Assembly: GCF_000167355.1 (NCBI RefSeq)
Contig: NZ_AAEW02000009.1
Location: 62,001 to 126,000, forward strand
Direction of reading: 5' to 3'
Length of the DNA stretch: 64,000 bases
DNA from: Desulfuromonas acetoxidans DSM 684
Lineage (GTDB): Bacteria; Desulfobacterota; Desulfuromonadia; Desulfuromonadales; Desulfuromonadaceae
Shown: in pieces, positions 37,713 to 44,541 of the stretch
How positions within the stretch are numbered: the first letter of the stretch is position 1
How the letters are laid out: every line of letters begins with the position of its first letter
Notes under the pieces: generated by a model
Told to the model about the DNA's origin: nothing
Database searches by the model: none
Seen by the model: the letters and a program-made list of their open reading frames with translations, nothing else
Made by a program: the position numbers and the translations under genes

Positions 37713-38543
37713 CTAAGCCACCTCCCCCATGGAGGTGGCTTTTTTGTGTACTTCTTCCGGTGTTTTCATATTCAAGCTAAGGTGCGGCCGTAGGCGGTTG
37801 TAAATAGCGACCGATTCGCGAACCAAGTCCTTCAGTTCCTGCAAATCACGACACTTAAACAACAAAAACTCTTGCTTCAGAATTCCGTTCACCCTCTCAG
37901 CCAAAGCATTTTGATAACAATCGTAACCATCTGTCATGGATGGCGTTATGTCATGACGCTTCAGCTCTTCCTGATAGATTGATGAGCAATACTGTAATCC
38001 TCTATCGGAATGGTGTAACAACGGTTTACCTGTCTGGCGTTGTCTGGCTGCTTGACGTAATGCCTTGACAACACTTTCTGCGCGTAGATTGTCACTGACC
38101 TCATACCCCATGATTTTACGGCTATAAGCATCAGTAACCAGCGATAGATAATGAACCCCTTCATCTGTTTCAACGTACGTGATGTCACTGACAAAGACCT
38201 GTTCAGCCCGATTGATATCCTGACTCGCGATAAGATTCGGATATTTTTTCATCCAGTGCCTGCTCTGCGTTGTCTTGATGAATCGTTTGACCGGTGGAAC
38301 TAACAGCCGATGCTCTCGTAAATAATCAAAAAATCCATCCCGACCTAATTTGATGCCCTGAGCATCAAATTTCGGTTTCAGCAGTGAGTACAGCTTGCGA
38401 CCGCCCAACCTCGGCATGAATCGTCGCAACTCCATCACCATCCCTTCGACGGGAGCCAGCTCTATGTTGCGTTGCTGGGTGCGCCTTTCTCTTTGATAAA
38501 CGGCCTGCCGACTGATGCCAAGAAGCTTGCAAGCGCGGCTCAA
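37713..38543 (-). CDS. IS3-family transposase OrfB (DDE catalytic domain)
   Basis: OrfB has an integrase core with the three catalytic acids in FVSDITYVETDEG (D), LLHHSDRGLQY (D) and NALAERVNGILKQEF (E). The N-terminal part (SRACKLLGISRQAVYQRER) is helix-turn-helix-like, and an HTH_21-type segment follows. The frame is -1 relative to OrfA and open back to the A6G heptamer, so it is probably made as an OrfAB fusion by frameshifting rather than from the TTG at 38543. No stop or gap interrupts it, so it may be active. Confidence 0.92.
   Translation of the reverse strand: MSRACKLLGISRQAVYQRERRTQQRNIELAPVEGMVMELRRFMPRLGGRKLYSLLKPKFDAQGIKLGRDGFFDYLREHRLLVPPVKRFIKTTQSRHWMKKYPNLIASQDINRAEQVFVSDITYVETDEGVHYLSLVTDAYSRKIMGYEVSDNLRAESVVKALRQAARQRQTGKPLLHHSDRGLQYCSSIYQEELKRHDITPSMTDGYDCYQNALAERVNGILKQEFLLFKCRDLQELKDLVRESVAIYNRLRPHLSLNMKTPEEVHKKATSMGEVA
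37716..37746 (+). terminator. hairpin at the 3' end of OrfB inside the IS
   Basis: AGCCACCTCC (37716-37725) pairs with GGAGGTGGCT (37731-37740), followed by T6 on the plus strand. It can stop transcription entering the IS from the activator gene side. Confidence 0.8.
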
Positions 38544-38545
38544 AC

Positions 38546-38947
38546 TTAGCCCTTTGTGTTTTTGAATGCGTCTCGCTCCTTGGCAATATACTTTTTTCTC
38601 AAGCTCATTCCGTGCTCAGAATCCAGGATATCAACAACTTCATTCAAGAGCAGATTACGAAGACGTTCATCTTCAAGTTCGCGCTCAAGTCGCTTTATCT
38701 TTTGTGCAGGGGTTTCTTTGGCTTTGGGAGTTTTGGGCATAGCGAGCCTCACTGGCTGGGTCCAATCCAACTTTCCGTGCTTTCTTAACCATGTTAGCAC
38801 GGTTGAGCGACCCTGGATGCCATAGATCTTCTGGGCCTGCTTGTAGGTCATATCGCCTTTTTCTACGGCATCAACAACCTGCAATTTAAAGCCCATTGTG
38901 TAATCTCGTTGAGTCCGCCGACTCCGCTTGCTTTCTACTCTGTCCAT
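38546..38947 (-). CDS. IS3-family transposase OrfA
   Basis: OrfA (133 aa) has an N-terminal helix-turn-helix (FKLQVVDAVEKGDMTYKQAQ) and a C-terminal leucine-zipper-like helix (KIKRLERELEDERLRNLLL). The frame extends upstream to a TTG at 38989, but ATG 38947 follows GGAG and starts MDRVESKRSRR. It has no disabling mutation. Confidence 0.9.
   Translation of the reverse strand: MDRVESKRSRRTQRDYTMGFKLQVVDAVEKGDMTYKQAQKIYGIQGRSTVLTWLRKHGKLDWTQPVRLAMPKTPKAKETPAQKIKRLERELEDERLRNLLLNEVVDILDSEHGMSLRKKYIAKERDAFKNTKG
38591..38597 (-). other. programmed -1 frameshift heptamer of the IS
   Basis: On the minus strand the heptamer A AAA AAG is in the correct phase within orfA (codons AGA AAA AAG). Slipping back one base continues in an open frame (VYCQGARRIQKHKG...) that runs into OrfB, the standard IS3 way to make the OrfAB transposase. 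Confidence 0.82.
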
Positions 38948-38997
38948 AAATAAGTCTCCAAGGTGTAAACTTATTTCAGGACGGGACAAGATGATAA

Positions 38998-39031
38998 AAA
39001 AGGGCCGATGACGTATGTCACCGGCCCTTTC
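38998..39031 (-). terminator. terminator of the Ca-loop/barrel operon
   Basis: GGGCCG(A)TGAC pairs with GTCA(C)CGGCCC around GTAT (39002-39027), and on the minus strand the stem is followed by TTTTTT. It lies 50 bases past the barrel stop and ten bases outside the IS. Confidence 0.85.
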
Positions 39032-39080
39032 CGGTTCTCAGGAGGATCTCCTTACGGTGGCTGTTGTTGCCAATCATAAT

Positions 39081-40121
39081 TTACGAATCAAATCGGTACT
39101 CCAGACTGCCCGCCGCAAACAGGGTGGTATCCTTGTCATCCCCTGATTCACGGCTGTACTCTCCCAGTATTACCAGACTCCAGTGCTGGGCAAAGCTGTA
39201 GCGGATCACCGCCTGCCCCTGATTGAGCAGCGATTGCTCGTCATCGGAGTATTCGAGCTGATATTCAAGTTGCAGATCGAGGCTCTGGGCGATTCTCTGA
39301 CGGTAGTTGAGGGTCAGGTTGACCAGGGTGTCCTGTTCTTCGGTGTAATAACCGACCCCCAGAGAGGCGCGTAGTGGCGTGAACCAGGCAGGTTGATGGG
39401 TCACCTGGCCGGTGTAGTTGAACTGGTCCGGACGATCAGAGCCATAACTTTCATAGTAGATACCTGCCGAGGTTTCCCATTGTGGTGTCCACACCCAACC
39501 AAAAGTGGTGCCGGTCAGGGCCTGAGCAGTAATATCGAGTTCAACGCGGTCACTGGCGGCATCGTAGATCGGTTCCGGATCGCGCTCGCGGGCATAGCTG
39601 ACATTCACCCACCACTGTTGATTGAGATAACTGACCACGGCATAGCCGGTCCACAACTCCTCGTCATCGCCCACTTGGTAAAAACCGGAATTGCCGTCGT
39701 CGCTGAATTGCTCGTAGCGTAGTCGGGTGCGGGTAAGCAGATGGGGCGACCACTGATAGTCAAAGCTTGCAAAGGGAGCTTTGCGGGTCAGGGCAAAATC
39801 GGTGTCGTTAAACAGCTCATTTTCCTGCTTGATGGTGCCGTCGATATAGCCGAGTCCGAACCGGGATTTGCCGAGAGCTTTGTCCACCTGAACCATCAGG
39901 TTACGCTCTTTCCAGCGATAGATATCATCGTCAATTTCTTCGAGATATTCGGTCTCATCCAGCCACATATAGGTGATGCGTGCCGAGACACCATGGACCC
40001 AACTGGTCTCCGGTGATTGTTGCACGGCTTCGGGCCAGTTAGTTTCTGTGGAGTCTGCCAGGCACAGTGTCGGTAACAGGACGACACATAGTACGAGACA
40101 AATACGTGTGGTCAGCTTCAT
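39081..40121 (-). CDS. predicted outer-membrane beta-barrel protein (module A, convergent operon)
   Basis: A signal peptide (ICLVLCVVLLPTLCLA) precedes about 325 residues of alternating aromatic/polar strands (ASFDYQWSPHLLTRTRLRYEQF, WVNVSYARERDPEP, VNLTLNYRQRIAQSLDLQLEYQL), ending in SLEYRFDS. That ending resembles an outer-membrane barrel, with the last Phe two residues from the end. I do not recognise the family. It lies 69 bases after the Ca-loop gene and is probably transcribed with it from the sigma-54-like promoter at 40594-40610. Confidence 0.7.
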   Translation of the reverse strand: MKLTTRICLVLCVVLLPTLCLADSTETNWPEAVQQSPETSWVHGVSARITYMWLDETEYLEEIDDDIYRWKERNLMVQVDKALGKSRFGLGYIDGTIKQENELFNDTDFALTRKAPFASFDYQWSPHLLTRTRLRYEQFSDDGNSGFYQVGDDEELWTGYAVVSYLNQQWWVNVSYARERDPEPIYDAASDRVELDITAQALTGTTFGWVWTPQWETSAGIYYESYGSDRPDQFNYTGQVTHQPAWFTPLRASLGVGYYTEEQDTLVNLTLNYRQRIAQSLDLQLEYQLEYSDDEQSLLNQGQAVIRYSFAQHWSLVILGEYSRESGDDKDTTLFAAGSLEYRFDS

Positions 40122-40190
40122 AGGGGGCTCTTTCGATTTGGGGGTGAAAAGAAGCCGTTCCTCTCCCGTCGGAGAGGAACGGCTGTGCGA

Positions 40191-40538
40191 TTAACGGCCG
40201 GATTGGGTCCGCAGACGGATCCGCTCCTGGGTTTGAAGCTGCAGAGCATCTTCAGGAACACCCGAGCCGTCGAGCAGTTGCTGACCACCTGCTGCATAGG
40301 TGTCGCACACACCATCACCATCAGCATCGACAAAATTGGTTGCGTTGGCACCCATGCCGGTACCGGGCTCGGGACGGGTATCGCCGATACCGTCACCATC
40401 GGTATCCACCAAGTAGAGGCCGGTTCCGGCACTTTCGCCGCGGAAGCGGGAGCTGGCATCAGCGGTATAGGGCAGAGAGGTGATTGCCATCATCAGTACG
40501 ACAGCAGAAACGATTTTTACAGAATTCATCACAGTCAT
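40191..40538 (-). CDS. small secreted protein with calcium-binding-type loops
   Basis: The 115-aa product has a signal peptide (VSAVVLMMAITSLPYTADA) and two acidic loops, DTDGDGIGDT and DADGDGVCDT, of the thrombospondin type 3/dockerin-like DxDGDG kind that bind calcium. A Gln/Arg-rich C-terminus follows. ATG 40538 has AAAGGA upstream; a second ATG is three codons in. It is the first gene behind a sigma-54-like promoter and precedes the barrel gene. Role unknown; surface assembly or adhesion would fit. Confidence 0.7.
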   Translation of the reverse strand: MTVMNSVKIVSAVVLMMAITSLPYTADASSRFRGESAGTGLYLVDTDGDGIGDTRPEPGTGMGANATNFVDADGDGVCDTYAAGGQQLLDGSGVPEDALQLQTQERIRLRTQSGR

Positions 40539-40593
40539 TGCTATGTCCTTTCACGTTAGAGGTTGGGGTTTCAGCGCTGTACCCTCAGACATG

Positions 40594-40610
40594 AGCAACC
40601 GGTGTGCCAA
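40594..40610 (-). promoter_or_regulatory. sigma-54 promoter of the Ca-loop/barrel operon
   Basis: On the minus strand TTGGCACACCGGTTGCT has a perfect -24 (TTGGCAC) and perfect -12 (TTGCT) with ten bases between GG and GC. It lies 56 bases before the Ca-loop gene ATG. Confidence 0.82.
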
Positions 40611-40686
40611 CTTGAAAAAAAAGATAAAAATACTGTTTTTTCAGATGGTTATAAATATCAATGACGTGTCGGTTTAGCGGGGTTCT

Positions 40687-40720
40687 TCGACGAAACTTGT
40701 TGGTTTCGACAAAGATGTCG
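40687..40720. promoter_or_regulatory. probable activator-binding sites upstream of the Ca-loop/barrel operon
   Basis: Two inverted repeats lie about 80-110 bases upstream of the sigma-54-like promoter: CGAAAC-N6-GTTTCG (40691-40708) and CGACAAAGATGTCG (40707-40720). The second matches CGACAAAAAAGTCG at 33287-33300 in 12 of 14 positions. Spacing is right for an NtrC-type enhancer. Confidence 0.6.
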
Positions 40721-40737
40721 TTATCTGCATGGGGAAT

Positions 40738-40771
40738 GGTGATGGTCTGAAATGAGGTTCAGACCATCACC
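40738..40771. terminator. perfect hairpin downstream of the LtaS-like gene
   Basis: GGTGATGGTCTGAA (40738-40751) and TTCAGACCATCACC (40758-40771) form a perfect 14-bp stem with loop ATGAGG, 35 bases past the LtaS-like stop. There is no T-tract, so it may act as a 3'-end stabiliser or as a boundary before the activator sites at 40687-40720. Confidence 0.6.
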
Positions 40772-40805
40772 CGTGGAACGGAAGGTGAAGAGCGGATAGC
40801 AGCAC

Positions 40806-42923
40806 TTATTGGCGAGCGACTTGCCGCGCTGGCAACTCTGCGGGGCGGGTTGCGATTGCGGTTGGTGACGGTTGGCGCTGTGGAACGCCGACGATCCGTT
40901 GGCGCAGCGACAGGATCGCTGTTTCAACATACGCCTCAACCTGATGGCTCATTCTGGTGACCCGAGACGCTTGCTCTGCAGCAAGATCTTTGCTTGATGA
41001 TGGCTGGCTGCCAAGCTGATAACGATAAAGGCGCGGCTTCTCTTTCGGTGCGATCTGCAGCAGATAATTATCCTCGATCAGGGCAACCCGCTCCTCGCCA
41101 CCCGACGGTTTGATCATGGCAAAACCACCATCACCTGCGGGCAGAGCGAAGAGGTTGCGACCCCAGCTCTGATGCCGCGTGTTTTTAGAGAGCAGGCCAA
41201 GGATGCTGGGAACGATATCAACCTGACTGGCGACCGTGGTTCGTGTTTGCGGAGCCAACATGGATGGCGCGTAAAACAACAGTGGCACATGAAAACGCGA
41301 CAGATTCATGCTGGTGACCATCGGTGAGCTGGCAAAGCCGTGGTCGCCGGTGATGACAAACAGAGTGTTGTCGAAATACGCCTCCTGACGGGCCAGGCGA
41401 AAAAATTCTCCCAGGCTCCAGTCGGCAAAACGCATGGCGTTATAGCGCCCTTCCTGGCCTGCCGGGGCGTCAACCGCTGTGAAAGGCAGAGGATCAGGCA
41501 GGTTGAACGGAGAATGATTCGACAGGGTCAGAATGGTGGCGCAGAACGGCCCCTTCTTGGCCCGCTCACGGAACTCCGCGTTGGCGCGACGAAACACATC
41601 AATATCGGAAACACCCCACACCGGGTCGACAAAATAGGGATTGACATAATCATCCCGGCCGATGAACTCCTCCATACCGTGCTGGCGGAAAAATCCTTCC
41701 TTATTGTCCCAGGAAAATTCACCATTATAGAGAAACAAAGTCTGGTAGCCCCGTCGCTTGAGCAGTTCCGGAAGACAGGACATGGCCTGGTTGGCTTCCA
41801 TCATCTTCATCAGGTACTCATAACCGGGCAGGTTAGGCCATGATGCCATGCTGGCGTAAACCCCCTGATGGGTGTGGGTTCCGTTGGAAAACGCGCGGGT
41901 GAATAGCACACCCTGTTTGGCCAACTGGTCAAAGTCCGGCGTGATCGGCGCGGCTTGGCCGAGAGCCCCGACCATCCGCCCGGCAAAACTTTCCATCAGG
42001 ATAACCACAACATTGGGGGGGCGATCAGAGATCGGCTGTAATGGCGCAGGGTTTTGCGACTGACGCAGCAGGGGAAAAATATCGGGCTGCTGCAGGGTGT
42101 CGCGCTGGGTCAGGACCAGTTGACGGGTGGCCTTGAGAGCCTCTTCATCCTTCATGGCCGCAGTCCAGGATTCCTGAGTGCTGTAGATCTGGTCCCAGGC
42201 CGTGCGCCCCAGAGTGAACATGCCATTGAGAGCCAGATGATTGGCAAAAGGTTGTTCGGAAAAGAACGCGTCTCCCCAACGCAGCGGCTCATGCTGGAAT
42301 CCGCCGCGCATGGCAAACACCATCAAGACGATGAACAGAGTGTTGCCCATGGTGCGCCCGAGGCGATCACGAATCGCCAGCGGCGGTGCAGGTGTTTGAC
42401 GCAGTGAGCGCAGAATGCGGCGATGAATAGGCCATAAGGTGCCAAAAACCAAGGCTGCAACCAGCAGATGGCGTACGACCGGATAGCCGTCCCATACCAT
42501 GCCGCCGACGGTAAAAGGATGGCTGAGGTATTCGAACACCAGGCTGTTGTAACGACTTTCAAATTCACGATAAAAGTTTAACTCGGCAATCCCGCCGATA
42601 ATGAGGATTGCCAGCAACAACGGCATCAGCCAGCTGAGCATGCGTCGGCTGCGATGGCTGAACACCAGTAACAGAAATAACGGTGCCAGCAGATAGGTCG
42701 CTGTCGCCAGATCAAATCGCAACCCAACCACAAAACTGTTGAGCAATGTTGTGGTATCGACACCTTTTGTCAGCGAATGGTTGTAGGCCAATAGAGCTGC
42801 TCGCTGCAAGCCAAACACGCCTAACAGCACCAGATACCACTTGAGGATAAAGCGGCTCTCGTGGGAAATAAACTGACGGGTCAGGCGCTTGCCGCGCACT
42901 TTGAGTTTAAGGCAACGGTTCAT
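40806..42923 (-). CDS. LtaS-like sulfatase-fold membrane phosphotransferase
   Basis: The protein (705 aa) has five predicted N-terminal membrane segments (within residues about 25-215) and a large extracytoplasmic alkaline-phosphatase-superfamily domain. That domain has VVVILMESFAG (metal-binding Glu), SNGTHTHQGVYASM (nucleophile Thr), WDNKEGFF and VITGDHGFA (metal-binding D/H). This is the LTA synthase/phosphoglycerol or phosphoethanolamine transferase family. In a Gram-negative cell it would decorate periplasmic glucans or lipid A rather than make lipoteichoic acid. A Gln/Arg/Pro-rich tail follows the domain. It is the last gene of the operon with PAP2 and methyltransferase genes. Confidence 0.85.
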   Translation of the reverse strand: MNRCLKLKVRGKRLTRQFISHESRFILKWYLVLLGVFGLQRAALLAYNHSLTKGVDTTTLLNSFVVGLRFDLATATYLLAPLFLLLVFSHRSRRMLSWLMPLLLAILIIGGIAELNFYREFESRYNSLVFEYLSHPFTVGGMVWDGYPVVRHLLVAALVFGTLWPIHRRILRSLRQTPAPPLAIRDRLGRTMGNTLFIVLMVFAMRGGFQHEPLRWGDAFFSEQPFANHLALNGMFTLGRTAWDQIYSTQESWTAAMKDEEALKATRQLVLTQRDTLQQPDIFPLLRQSQNPAPLQPISDRPPNVVVILMESFAGRMVGALGQAAPITPDFDQLAKQGVLFTRAFSNGTHTHQGVYASMASWPNLPGYEYLMKMMEANQAMSCLPELLKRRGYQTLFLYNGEFSWDNKEGFFRQHGMEEFIGRDDYVNPYFVDPVWGVSDIDVFRRANAEFRERAKKGPFCATILTLSNHSPFNLPDPLPFTAVDAPAGQEGRYNAMRFADWSLGEFFRLARQEAYFDNTLFVITGDHGFASSPMVTSMNLSRFHVPLLFYAPSMLAPQTRTTVASQVDIVPSILGLLSKNTRHQSWGRNLFALPAGDGGFAMIKPSGGEERVALIEDNYLLQIAPKEKPRLYRYQLGSQPSSSKDLAAEQASRVTRMSHQVEAYVETAILSLRQRIVGVPQRQPSPTAIATRPAELPARQVARQ

Positions 42924-42931
42924 CGTTTTTC

Positions 42932-43651
42932 CTAATGTTTCGTGGGCAGAGGATGTTCAGCGGGGTTTATCACCAGCGGGGCGAACAGAACGGCAATCGT
43001 CCAGCACAGGATCAGTGTGGCAATGCTGTGTGAAATAAAATGAGCGCCACGGACCAGCTGGCCGAATGTGAACAGAAGTCCAAGAATCATGCTGAAGGAC
43101 AGTCCGGCCATGGCGAACGACCGCGAATGGCGCTGGCCGATAAAATACAGGCCGATGAGGGAAAAAGCGCCGGAGGCGTGTCCGGCTGGAAAACAACGTC
43201 CGGGACCGCCTTTGGTTGTCGCCTGCCGTTTGTTGTTCAGTGCCAGAATGGGCTGGTACGGAATTGTGCCGCCATAGCGCTGGTAGTGCTTGGGGCAGTG
43301 GCGGTGGGTGATTTTTTTACCGATAGCGGTCAAACCCGTTCCCAGCGCGATACACAACAACAGGTAGCCACTGACGCGGCGCGCCTGACGCCAATGCGAA
43401 TGGTGGGAAAACGACAACGCAAAAAGAAGCAGGTCGGTTGCGGCAATGACCACGATCAGATGACGGCCACCGTCGTGAAGTAATTCATTGGCCCACCAAC
43501 TGTGTTTATACGGCCAAAGACCTTGAGCGCTATCAAAGAAGAGATCACTGCACAGCAGGTCCCAACCCCGTCCATCAAACAGGTAAAACAGACCGAAAAG
43601 CAGGGGCAGAGGGATCGCGAGATGGCGAAAATAAAAACGAAGCATCGCCAT
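42932..43651 (-). CDS. PAP2-family membrane phosphatase
   Basis: The 239-aa integral membrane protein has about six hydrophobic segments and the PAP2 motifs: KKITHRHCPKHY (motif 1, with Arg-His-Cys-Pro), CFPAGHASGAF (motif 2, PAGH for PSGH) and RGAHFISHSIA (motif 3, catalytic His). Such enzymes dephosphorylate lipid phosphates, including undecaprenyl diphosphate or lipid A. Its ATG overlaps the methyltransferase stop (TAATG), and the LtaS-like gene begins nine bases later, so a linked phospholipid or lipid A modification is likely (inferred). Confidence 0.87.
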   Translation of the reverse strand: MAMLRFYFRHLAIPLPLLFGLFYLFDGRGWDLLCSDLFFDSAQGLWPYKHSWWANELLHDGGRHLIVVIAATDLLLFALSFSHHSHWRQARRVSGYLLLCIALGTGLTAIGKKITHRHCPKHYQRYGGTIPYQPILALNNKRQATTKGGPGRCFPAGHASGAFSLIGLYFIGQRHSRSFAMAGLSFSMILGLLFTFGQLVRGAHFISHSIATLILCWTIAVLFAPLVINPAEHPLPTKH

Positions 43652-44337
43652 TACGGACTGTGACGTTTAAACACCGCCAGATGCAGGGAGTGCACCAGCG
43701 GCAGTTGCGCCAGGTCGTTGATCAGGGTGAAGCCGTTGGCGGAAAAGTGTTTTTTCAGCTCCGACAAGGGGGTGATGTTCTGTACCGATTTGCGACCTGT
43801 CAGCCGACAACGCAAAGCCCGTTTGACGCTGGTTGGCGACCAGGGACTCAGATAGGAGATCAGCACAGTATCTTTGGTGACCCGGCACAGCTCGTCGATA
43901 ATCTCGCGGCGGTGCTGCGGTGTGGGCAGATGGTGGATGAGACGAAAGCACAGCAGCCCGTCAAACTGATGGTCAGAGTAAGGCAGGTCAAGCAGATCCG
44001 CTTTCTCTATCCGCGCATTCAGGTCCTGACGCTCCACGGCCTGTTGTGCTACATGCAGCGCGCCTTCGCCCAGATCGACGCCGGTGACGTCGAGTCCACG
44101 ATGTGCCAGCAAAATGGTGGCCCGGCCAACACCGCACGGGGCATCGAGCCAGGTGCGCGGCAGCGGGGAAAGGTGGTCGACGGCTCGCGAGATCAGGGCC
44201 ATTTCAGCCGCGTGTTTGTGCAGCTTCCGGGAAGAGTATTTTTCAGCTTTGTCGAGACTGTGTTTGATGCGTTGGCGATGATTCTGCTCAGTTTTGACCT
44301 TTGCAACATGGGGGGCGGTCGAAGCCAATTCATGCAT
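43651..44337 (-). CDS. SAM-dependent class I methyltransferase
   Basis: The Rossmann methyltransferase fold is clear: motif I LDAPCGVGRATILLA (residues about 60-75), VTGVDLGEGAL, DLLDLPYSDHQFDGLLC and LIHHLPTPQ. The frame is open upstream to 44517, but ATG 44337 follows AAAGGAATTCC and gives 228 aa; the extra upstream part crosses the sigma-54-like promoter. An N-terminal basic helix (KHSLDKAEKYSSRKLHKH) precedes the catalytic domain. The substrate is unknown. The operon context suggests lipid, glycolipid or quinone-like molecules at the membrane. Confidence 0.83.
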   Translation of the reverse strand: MHELASTAPHVAKVKTEQNHRQRIKHSLDKAEKYSSRKLHKHAAEMALISRAVDHLSPLPRTWLDAPCGVGRATILLAHRGLDVTGVDLGEGALHVAQQAVERQDLNARIEKADLLDLPYSDHQFDGLLCFRLIHHLPTPQHRREIIDELCRVTKDTVLISYLSPWSPTSVKRALRCRLTGRKSVQNITPLSELKKHFSANGFTLINDLAQLPLVHSLHLAVFKRHSP

Positions 44338-44402
44338 GTGGAATTCCTTTGCAAAAATAAGGTGAATCATGAGACGTACCCGATGACTACATCGCTCTAT
44401 TT

Positions 44403-44419
44403 TGCAAAGAGTTTGCCGT
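44403..44419 (-). promoter_or_regulatory. sigma-54-type promoter of the methyltransferase-PAP2-LtaS operon
   Basis: On the minus strand ACGGCAAACTCTTTGCA has GGCA at -24 and TTTGCA at -12 with the exact ten-base GG-GC spacing. It lies 66 bases before the methyltransferase ATG. Confidence 0.65.
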
Positions 44420-44460
44420 TTTGTAAGTGGCTGTAAAATAAGGGAAAGATGTTCTTTTGG

Positions 44461-44496
44461 CGGGCATCTTGTACAAAGATTTGTACAAGATGCCCG
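44461..44496. promoter_or_regulatory. 36-bp palindrome with paired TTGTACAA cores (activator site or terminator)
   Basis: A perfect 16-bp inverted repeat (44461-44476 against 44481-44496) with a four-base centre AGAT contains two TTGTACAA palindromes. It lies 42-77 bases upstream of the sigma-54-like promoter and 45 bases after the activator stop. No T-tract follows on the minus strand, which argues for a protein-binding enhancer, though a terminator of the activator gene is possible. Confidence 0.6.
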
Positions 44497-44541
44497 TTCT
44501 GGTTCTTCAATAGACAAAAATTTTTACAGCGTCCGGTGCGG

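Larger units (their letters stand above)
37680..38988. mobile_element. IS3-family insertion sequence
   Basis: The 1309-bp element is bounded by imperfect terminal inverted repeats: 21 of the first 25 bases match, both ends begin TGTC and continue CGTCCT. It carries overlapping-frame orfA and orfB on the minus strand with the A6G frameshift heptamer. No exact target-site duplication is visible (GGA left, AGA right), so it may be old or derived by recombination. It sits between the activator gene and the convergent barrel operon without interrupting a recognisable gene. Confidence 0.88.

Noticed and set aside
43651-44517. Longer methyltransferase start at 44517
   Set aside because: The extra 60 residues cross the sigma-54-like promoter and palindrome and have no family similarity; ATG 44337 has a good ribosome-binding site.
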